The notes under the pieces were generated by a model. It saw only the letters and a program-made list of their open reading frames with translations. It had not been told where the DNA came from and did no database searches. The position numbers and the translations under genes were made by a program. This document shows positions 1 through 5,181 of a stretch of 5,181 nucleotides of DNA, in pieces (positions within the stretch are counted from its first letter, which is position 1; every line of letters starts with the position of its first letter). The stretch is from Spirochaetales bacterium. Lineage in GTDB: Bacteria > Spirochaetota > Spirochaetia > JABMQR01. The stretch lies in the NCBI GenBank assembly GCA_023139255.1, contig JAGLNY010000134.1, forward strand, positions 1 through 5,181, given 5' to 3'.

Positions 1-2151
1 ATCATAATTGTAGGTTAGTAAGCGCGTTTTTAAAATATAGGAAACGCCATATTCCGGAATTCCGGCAAAAAGTTCATTGTAAAGTGCAAATTTAGTTCTT
101 TCTCTATCATGATCAACATATACAGCCCAGTCAGAAACGCTTTCAGAAATTTTATCGTGCCATTGAACATACCCTGATGGTTTAAGAGTATTTCTTAACA
201 AGACAGCTTTATCAAAAAAACTTCCTGTAAACATAATCTTTGATTCTAATCTATTTACAATTTTACGATACTGTGCACTCCCGGTATCATAAACAATATC
301 AATATTCCCTGAATTACTAATATCATAAGAAAAACGATATTGAAAATATTCATCTAACTGCTTTGTACTAATACTTAGAATGGGGATTTTTTTGTCAGGA
401 AGAATAATTGGATCCATGACTTCTGATAATTCAAATGATTTCTCAGTATCCTGAATCATGAATTCACTTTCGTGCAGCAAAGTCAGTGAGTTCCCGTAGA
501 TATTCCCGGAAATTATATTCAGGGACTGAGGACCTTCAGATAGATCCAAATCATTTTCCTTTTTTAAAGATCCGGTTTTTAAAGATCCGGTCTTAAAAGA
601 TCCGGAAAACAGTTTGCCGGACATGTTTGCGGCATGTGTCAACAAACTAATAGTTTGAATTTCATAATTCCATGGCAGAGGCAACTTCCATTCAATTTGT
701 GATGAAATTGTTGATATCTCAAATTGCTCAATAATTGGATGCATATCATCAATATTAGGAGTTATTGAACCTTTAAATTCCCAGTTAAAGCTGTCAACCG
801 TTGAAGCAGAAGCAGGAAACTGTGCAATGCCGGTTACATCATCAAGATCAAACCGGGTTTTTCTCACAGCATAGTCTTTTAGTACTTGATCATCAGAGTA
901 AAACGGCAGGGAAATACTAAATTTAAACCCGGAATTATCTATTTTTATTTTCGGTTCAATTAAGAAACGAAGCAAAGGATCACTGGAAGACACGTTGATC
1001 GCTATTGCTGAACGAAAACTTAACTGTCGTAAAAACGAGATGTCGTTAAATTCAGCATCTGCCCCAAAAACAATGCCTGCCTGCTCATATACATCAAAAT
1101 TCACGGTAAGATATGAATGTGTTTCCTCCGCCCAGGTTAGTATATCACTACCTTGATAATACATTTCCAGTATTGATCCCTGGATTCCTGCTACAACATT
1201 CTTTGATAGTTCGTTTCCCTGTAAAAAAGAAGAAAAACTTGTTTTTTCAACTGAAACTTCAGGGATGCTGCCGAAAATCACAGTAGTCGTATTAACAAAT
1301 ATACCTCTATCTGCTGAAAACCCAAATGATGGATTGAAGAAAAAATCCATTCCTGGTGAGAAGAAGAAAGGCAGGTAGAACACAGGAACCCTGCCTAAAT
1401 AAAGAAAAGCCTGGTCGGCAAACCAGTCACCCTCACTGAGCAGGCTGATTGTATCAGCACGGATACTTATAAGAGGATCTTCATGACCGGAACTGATTAT
1501 GCCGTCATCAATTATCAGCATTCCTTTATCACTTTTATAGACAGAACCACCTGTAAGGGAAAATGTAATTGTATCACCACTGCTGTTTTCCCTGCTGCTG
1601 GTAGTTTCAATATCAACAAATATCCCATCCCAGTTCTTAATAGATAATGCGAATTTACTGCAGAAATAACTTTCTATTTCTGCACCAGTATGAGAATTAT
1701 TTATTAAGAGATGCACTGAGCCGGAAGCTGTAACAATATTTGTGCTGTTGTTTAGTACTATTTGTTCTGCATGAATCATATAGAGATTTTCTGTTTCTGA
1801 CTCGGAAACTTCAATAATTACATTGCCTGACAATATAGCTACTGCTTCATTTTCTCCTGTTATTGATATCGTATCAGCAGAGTGGATTACCACTAATTCA
1901 GTTTTATTGATTATGGTTGCATACTCAGGTGATTCAATAGAGTAAAAGGTGTATAGAAGCTTTTTCATCTCGTCTATCGAACCAGCCTCAGCAAGACCAA
2001 GTCGATTAATCCAGGCAAGAAGGCTGCTTTCTGTAGATGTTTCAATATCGAGTTCATATCCTTTCAACTGTAATTGACTGAAATAGTCTTCTGCATACAG
2101 AGAACTTAAATTGAGTATAAGAAGGAATACTATACATAAAAAACTTCTCAT
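1..2151 (-). CDS. lptD: LptD/OstA-type outer-membrane assembly protein, 3' part missing
   Basis: This is a 717-codon open frame with no internal stop, running off the left edge, so the C-terminus is not seen. LptD is the outer-membrane barrel that, with LptE, inserts lipopolysaccharide delivered by the LptA bridge. Residues 1-20 form a signal peptide (basic R2, hydrophobic core, cleavage predicted after SLYA at 17-20). Residues about 77-200 look like an OstA/LptA beta-jellyroll, with repeated strands such as ADTISITG (92-99) and AILSGNVIIEV near 105-115. A second such stretch (ISIRADTISLL) starts at residue 228. The best diagnostic is the LptD-like segment YLGRVPVFYLPFFFSPG at 251-267, which precedes a long run of alternating amphipathic strands typical of a beta-barrel. 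A three-copy five-residue repeat lies at 517-531. The only cysteines seen are C6 (signal peptide) and C164. The start ATG at 2151-2149 sits one base after the uvrA stop. The fold and family call are firm; the spirochaete link and the cargo are inference. Confidence 0.82.
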   Translation of the reverse strand, partial: MRSFLCIVFLLILNLSSLYAEDYFSQLQLKGYELDIETSTESSLLAWINRLGLAEAGSIDEMKKLLYTFYSIESPEYATIINKTELVVIHSADTISITGENEAVAILSGNVIIEVSESETENLYMIHAEQIVLNNSTNIVTASGSVHLLINNSHTGAEIESYFCSKFALSIKNWDGIFVDIETTSSRENSSGDTITFSLTGGSVYKSDKGMLIIDDGIISSGHEDPLISIRADTISLLSEGDWFADQAFLYLGRVPVFYLPFFFSPGMDFFFNPSFGFSADRGIFVNTTTVIFGSIPEVSVEKTSFSSFLQGNELSKNVVAGIQGSILEMYYQGSDILTWAEETHSYLTVNFDVYEQAGIVFGADAEFNDISFLRQLSFRSAIAINVSSSDPLLRFLIEPKIKIDNSGFKFSISLPFYSDDQVLKDYAVRKTRFDLDDVTGIAQFPASASTVDSFNWEFKGSITPNIDDMHPIIEQFEISTISSQIEWKLPLPWNYEIQTISLLTHAANMSGKLFSGSFKTGSLKTGSLKKENDLDLSEGPQSLNIISGNIYGNSLTLLHESEFMIQDTEKSFELSEVMDPIILPDKKIPILSISTKQLDEYFQYRFSYDISNSGNIDIVYDTGSAQYRKIVNRLESKIMFTGSFFDKAVLLRNTLKPSGYVQWHDKISESVSDWAVYVDHDRERTKFALYNELFAGIPEYGVSYILKTRLLTYNYD
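561..605 (-). repeat. 15-bp tandem repeat, three copies, inside lptD
   Basis: The ten-base core aaagatccgg occurs at 566-575, 581-590 and 596-605 on the plus strand, an exact 15-base period with less conserved five-base fillers. Being a multiple of three, it encodes an in-frame five-residue repeat, GSFKT-GSLKT-GSLKK, at LptD residues 517-531. Gain or loss of a unit would keep the frame open. The Gly/Ser/Lys composition suggests a flexible loop between barrel strands rather than a strand; that placement is inference. Confidence 0.85.
1659..1684. repeat. Perfect 10-bp inverted repeat (6-nt loop) within lptD
   Basis: The arm tgcagaaata at 1659-1668 is the exact reverse complement of tatttctgca at 1675-1684, separated by six bases. 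It would form a stem-loop in the lptD mRNA within the OstA-like domain and overlaps the codon for C164. There is no following U-run on either strand, so it is not an intrinsic terminator. It may be chance. Confidence 0.5.
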
Positions 2152-2162
2152 TTTAATTATCC
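2149..2162 (-). promoter_or_regulatory. uvrA stop / lptD start junction with weak ribosome-binding site
   Basis: The uvrA TAA (2155-2153) is followed by a single A and then the lptD ATG (2151-2149). A short GGA (2162-2160) inside the last uvrA codons lies eight bases before the ATG and is the only Shine-Dalgarno candidate. This arrangement fits translational coupling, with ribosomes finishing uvrA reinitiating on lptD. The start is also supported by the clean signal peptide that follows it directly. Confidence 0.4.
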
Positions 2163-4981
2163 AGAATACTTTTCAGGAATTTTCCCGTATATGATTCAGA
2201 ACATTCAACTACCTGTTCCGGTGTACCGGTTACTATGACCCTTCCCCCTTTTTCACCCCCCTCCGGACCTAAATCGATAATGTGATCTGCTGTTTTAATA
2301 ACATCAAGATTGTGCTCTATCATCAAGATCGTATTCCCGGATGAAGTTAATTTCTGGAGAACTTCCATCAATTTTTTAACATCAGCAAAATGTAAACCCG
2401 TTGTCGGTTCGTCAAGTATATATAAGGTTTTCCCTGTGCTTCGTTTTGATAGTTCAAGACTTAGTTTTACCCGTTGAGCCTCACCGCCGGATAATGTTAG
2501 TGCTGATTGCCCAAGTTTAATATATTCCAATCCAACTGAAACGAGAGTATCGAGCTTTTTTTTAATAGACGGTACTGCAGAAAAGAATTGTGCAGCTTCC
2601 TCCACACTCATGTTCAGGACATCATGAATATTTTTTCCTTTATACCGTACGTTAAGTGTTTCATTATTAAATCTTTTTCCACCGCATACATCACAAGTTA
2701 CATAGACATCGGGCAGGAAATGCATTTCAATTTTCAGAGTACCGTCACCATGACAGTGTTCACATCTTCCACCTTTTACATTGAAGGAAAATCTTCCTGC
2801 TTTATATCCGCGAGCTTTCGATTCAGGAAGGCTCGCATAAAGTTCGCGAATCGGGGTAAAAGTACCGACATAGGTTGCCGGATTGGACCTTGGGGTTCTT
2901 CCTATCGCACTCTGATCAATGTTAATAACTTTATCGATGTGCTCAAATCCTGATATCTTATCAAATGCATCAGCAGGTATGTCACGATTGCCGCCAAGCA
3001 GTTTTGCTTTTACAACGGGATACAGTATTTCATTAAGCATTGTAGATTTACCTGATCCTGAAACCCCTGTTATAACAGTCATGGTTCCCAAAGGAAATGT
3101 TACAGTGATATGCTTTAAATTATTTTTTCTTGCACCGGTTACCTGAATTGATTTTCCGTTCCCTTTGCGTCTTTCGGCAGGTATATCGATCTTCAGGACT
3201 CCAGAGAGATATTTGCCGGTAATACTATCAGGATTCTCCTGTACTTCCTGAGGAGTGCCTGAAGCAGTTATATAACCGCCGTGTATCCCTGCTCCCGGTC
3301 CCAGGTCAATCAGGTGATCTGCCTCCCGAAGCATGGACTCATCGTGTTCAACAACTATTAGTGTATTTCCCAAATCCCTTAAATTCTTTAGAGTATTAAT
3401 TAATCTATTGTTATCCCTCTGATGCAAACCAATAGAAGGCTCATCCAGAACATACAGGACACCAATAAGCGAGGACCCTATTTGTGTTGCCAGACGAATT
3501 CTTTGAGCCTCCCCACCTGAAAGTGTTCCTGCGGCTCTCTCAAGGGTAAGGTAATCCAATCCCACATTTATAAGAAATGAAAGCCTGGATAGTATCTCCT
3601 TAAGGATCTGGCGGCTGATTTTTGTATCTGTATCATTAAGTTTGAGTGTTTGAAAAAAATCCATTGCCTGCCTGATAGACATCTTTGAGGCTTCCACAAT
3701 ATTCAGGCTGTTTACCAGGACAGCGATACTCTCCTGCCTTAAACGGGATCCCCCGCAGACATCACAGGGTTTTTTTGCCATAAATGAATCCAGCCATTTC
3801 CGGATCCCATGTGAATTAGTCTCAAAAAATCTTCTCTTAAGGTCATTTATAATTCCCGGGAATTTCTTGTCAAATTTATAAGTTCCGTTGTTTTTTTCAT
3901 TTGTATATACCATATGAATTTTTTCATCTGTTCCATAAAGAATTTTATGGACCAAATCATCAGAAAGCTGGTTAAAAGGAGTATCCAGTGAAAAATGAAA
4001 ATGTTTAGATAATGAGACAAACTGACTTCGGTTCCATGCAGCTTCAGGATTCGAAGTTGCAATGGCTCCTTCGTTAAAGGATTTTGACATATCCGGGATA
4101 ATCCGGTCGGGATCAAATTCGGTCTTAATTCCTATCCCGTGACATTCAGGACATGCGCCATAAGGATTGTTAAAAGAAAATAGACGGGGCTGCAGCTCAG
4201 GTATGTTGATTCCGCAATCTGTACATGAATTTTTTTCAGAAAACAGTGTAACAGCCTGATTGGATAAATCAATAATTGAAACGAGCCCATCAGTTATTGA
4301 GAGTGCTGTCTCCATCGAATCAGCTAAACGTTTTCGATTTTCATAATTAAGGATTATTCTATCAACTACAATATCAATATCATGTTTTTTCTTTTTATTA
4401 AGTTTTATTTCTTCCTCTATTTCATGAATTTTACCATTAACCCGAACACGGGCGAATCCTGCATGCCTGGCATCCTCCAGTACTTTCCTGTGTTCACCCT
4501 TTTTCCCACGGACCACAGGTGCCATCAGCATAAGCCTGGCACCTTCGGGCAATTCATATATCTGTTCAATTATCTGATCTATCGACTGCTCGTGTATTTC
4601 CTTACCGCACACAGGGCAATGCGGTTTTCCAATACGTGCCCAGAGCAGGCGGTAATAATCGTATATTTCTGTAACCGTCCCTACTGTGGACCTGGGATTT
4701 TTATGGGTTGTTTTTTGTTCAATTGCAATTGCCGGAGATAATCCCTCGATGTAATCCACATCCGGTTTCTCAACCCTGCCCAGGAATTGTCGTGCATACG
4801 CGGATAGTGACTCAACATATCTTCTCTGTCCCTCAGCAAAAATAGTATCAAAGGCAAGTGAAGATTTTCCGGAACCGCTGATACCGGATATTACAATGAG
4901 TTTATCACGATCAAATTCCAGATCGATATTTTTAAGATTATGCTCTCTTGCACCCTTAATAATTATTTTATCTGATTTCAT
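2153..4981 (-). CDS. uvrA: UvrABC excinuclease subunit A (damage-recognition ATPase)
   Basis: UvrA finds bulky DNA lesions as a dimer and loads UvrB, after which UvrC cuts on both sides of the lesion; it acts in the cytoplasm on the nucleoid. The 942-residue length matches the family (940 in E. coli). Both ABC modules are intact. Module 1 has Walker A GISGSGKS at 33-40 (K39), signature LSGGEAQR at 487-494 and Walker B LYVLDEP at 509-515. Module 2 has Walker A GVSGSGKS at 639-646 (K645), signature LSGGEAQR from 830 and Walker B LYILDEP with D857/E858. Zinc ligands are present as C253/C256/C277/C280 and the C-terminal C740/C743/C763/C766 finger used in DNA binding. Additional CxxC pairs at 122/125 and 406/409 probably form the third zinc site. 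Residues about 130-245 correspond to the UvrB-binding region. The start is chosen because MKSDKIIIKGAREHNLKNI aligns with the usual UvrA N-terminus. No frameshift or missing key residue was found. It lies 23 bp after pdxA and 1 bp before lptD. Confidence 0.98.
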   Translation of the reverse strand: MKSDKIIIKGAREHNLKNIDLEFDRDKLIVISGISGSGKSSLAFDTIFAEGQRRYVESLSAYARQFLGRVEKPDVDYIEGLSPAIAIEQKTTHKNPRSTVGTVTEIYDYYRLLWARIGKPHCPVCGKEIHEQSIDQIIEQIYELPEGARLMLMAPVVRGKKGEHRKVLEDARHAGFARVRVNGKIHEIEEEIKLNKKKKHDIDIVVDRIILNYENRKRLADSMETALSITDGLVSIIDLSNQAVTLFSEKNSCTDCGINIPELQPRLFSFNNPYGACPECHGIGIKTEFDPDRIIPDMSKSFNEGAIATSNPEAAWNRSQFVSLSKHFHFSLDTPFNQLSDDLVHKILYGTDEKIHMVYTNEKNNGTYKFDKKFPGIINDLKRRFFETNSHGIRKWLDSFMAKKPCDVCGGSRLRQESIAVLVNSLNIVEASKMSIRQAMDFFQTLKLNDTDTKISRQILKEILSRLSFLINVGLDYLTLERAAGTLSGGEAQRIRLATQIGSSLIGVLYVLDEPSIGLHQRDNNRLINTLKNLRDLGNTLIVVEHDESMLREADHLIDLGPGAGIHGGYITASGTPQEVQENPDSITGKYLSGVLKIDIPAERRKGNGKSIQVTGARKNNLKHITVTFPLGTMTVITGVSGSGKSTMLNEILYPVVKAKLLGGNRDIPADAFDKISGFEHIDKVINIDQSAIGRTPRSNPATYVGTFTPIRELYASLPESKARGYKAGRFSFNVKGGRCEHCHGDGTLKIEMHFLPDVYVTCDVCGGKRFNNETLNVRYKGKNIHDVLNMSVEEAAQFFSAVPSIKKKLDTLVSVGLEYIKLGQSALTLSGGEAQRVKLSLELSKRSTGKTLYILDEPTTGLHFADVKKLMEVLQKLTSSGNTILMIEHNLDVIKTADHIIDLGPEGGEKGGRVIVTGTPEQVVECSESYTGKFLKSILDN

Positions 4982-5004
4982 TGTTATTTTTTTTTAATCT
5001 ATAC
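4982..5004 (-). promoter_or_regulatory. 23-bp pdxA-uvrA spacer with A9 tract before the uvrA start
   Basis: On the coding strand the spacer contains a run of nine A (4995-4987) ending five bases before the uvrA ATG. No GGAG-like Shine-Dalgarno is present at the usual distance. The close spacing suggests uvrA is co-transcribed with pdxA. Translation may start on an unstructured A-rich leader or by coupling to the upstream gene. No credible sigma-70 promoter pair, operator or terminator is seen here. The tract is seen directly; its role is inference. Confidence 0.4.
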
Positions 5005-5181
5005 TTAATATTTATTGTTTTTAGCCTGGAATGCTGCTGATTTTATAGCTTCTATAAGACTTTTAGGACTTGCAATGCCCTGCCACGCAATGTCATAAGC
5101 AGTCCCATGGTCGCAGGATGTTCTGATAATTGGAAGTCCAATTGTAGTATTAACCCCATCATCAAAATGAAGCATTTTAAA
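5005..5181 (-). CDS. pdxA: PdxA-family phosphorylated hydroxy-acid dehydrogenase, C-terminal 58 residues
   Basis: Only the 3' end is in the window; the start lies beyond the right edge and the stop is TAA at 5007-5005. The visible protein carries the C-terminal PdxA hallmark: GVNTTIGLPIIRTS (visible residues 9-22), followed by DHGTA (24-28), then DIA..G and a terminal helix (SLIEAIKSAA). H25 of this fragment (codon at 5107-5109) corresponds to the third metal-binding histidine of PdxA. The classical enzyme is an NAD-dependent, divalent-metal dehydrogenase that oxidises 4-phosphohydroxy-L-threonine in the DXP-dependent route to pyridoxal phosphate. PdxA paralogues instead oxidise sugar-acid phosphates such as 4-phospho-D-erythronate, and this fragment cannot separate these. 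W33 lies where I expect a glycine (DIAGKG-type), and C23 precedes DHG where valine is common. The family call is secure; the exact substrate, and hence the gene symbol, is less so. Confidence 0.85.
   Translation of the reverse strand, partial: FKMLHFDDGVNTTIGLPIIRTSCDHGTAYDIAWQGIASPKSLIEAIKSAAFQAKNNKY

Noticed and set aside
54..65. 12-bp perfect palindrome ccggaattccgg
   Set aside because: It has no loop, lies in lptD coding sequence and has no second copy nearby. A composite of common short palindromes is the simplest explanation.
2100..2160. Terminator between uvrA and lptD
   Set aside because: There is only one base between the genes, and I see no GC-rich stem followed by a T-run around the junction.
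2588..2953. Plus-strand open frame of 121 codons
   Set aside because: It lies wholly inside uvrA, antisense to its C-terminal zinc finger and neighbouring regions. It shows no recognisable domain and is explained by the uvrA coding sequence.
2919..3146. Plus-strand open frame of 75 codons
   Set aside because: It is antisense to the second Walker A region of uvrA, has no family resemblance, and has no gene-like context.
3847..4116. Minus-strand open frame of 89 codons
   Set aside because: It is an out-of-frame reading of uvrA itself; the uvrA frame here encodes normal conserved protein.
4382..4741. Plus-strand open frame of 119 codons rich in Phe and Tyr
   Set aside because: The aromatic richness is the antisense of Lys- and Glu-rich uvrA codons in the UvrB-binding region; no independent gene signal.
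4982..5060. Possible sigma-70 promoter (TATAGA or TATAAA elements) upstream of uvrA
   Set aside because: The -10-like boxes lack a TTGACA-like element at 16-18 bases, and AT-rich sequence produces such boxes by chance.
4982..5060. SOS/LexA box upstream of uvrA
   Set aside because: No CTG-N10-CAG or GAAC-N4-GTTC type site is present before the start codon, although uvrA is SOS-controlled in some bacteria.

Overview
The window reads as one tightly packed, minus-strand gene cluster with no mobile element, RNA gene or CRISPR array visible. Transcription runs from right to left: the last 58 codons of a pdxA-type dehydrogenase gene (5181 to 5005), a complete uvrA (4981 to 2153), and the first 717 codons of a large lptD-type outer-membrane gene (2151 to the left edge), which continues beyond the window. 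The gaps are 23 bp and 1 bp, so the three are probably co-transcribed. No stretch over 300 bases lacks a gene.

The DNA is AT-rich, with A/T-ending codons, and belongs to a diderm bacterium, because LptD works only in an outer membrane. The divergent, long LptD immediately downstream of uvrA recalls spirochaetes. From memory, Treponema pallidum has uvrA (TP0514) next to its LptD homologue (TP0515). A member of the Spirochaetia is therefore the best guess, but this is inference from gene order and protein style, not from a search.

The genes do not form one pathway. UvrA is the damage-recognition ATPase of nucleotide excision repair, PdxA-family enzymes oxidise phosphorylated hydroxy acids (classically in vitamin B6 synthesis), and LptD builds the outer leaflet of the outer membrane. 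The grouping looks like a conserved housekeeping neighbourhood.

I see no convincing sign of a new system. The points worth a second look are local. They are a 15-bp tandem repeat inside lptD, an A9 tract in place of a ribosome-binding site before uvrA, a 10-bp hairpin in the lptD coding sequence, a near absence of cysteine in the visible LptD, and the open question of what this LptD transports.
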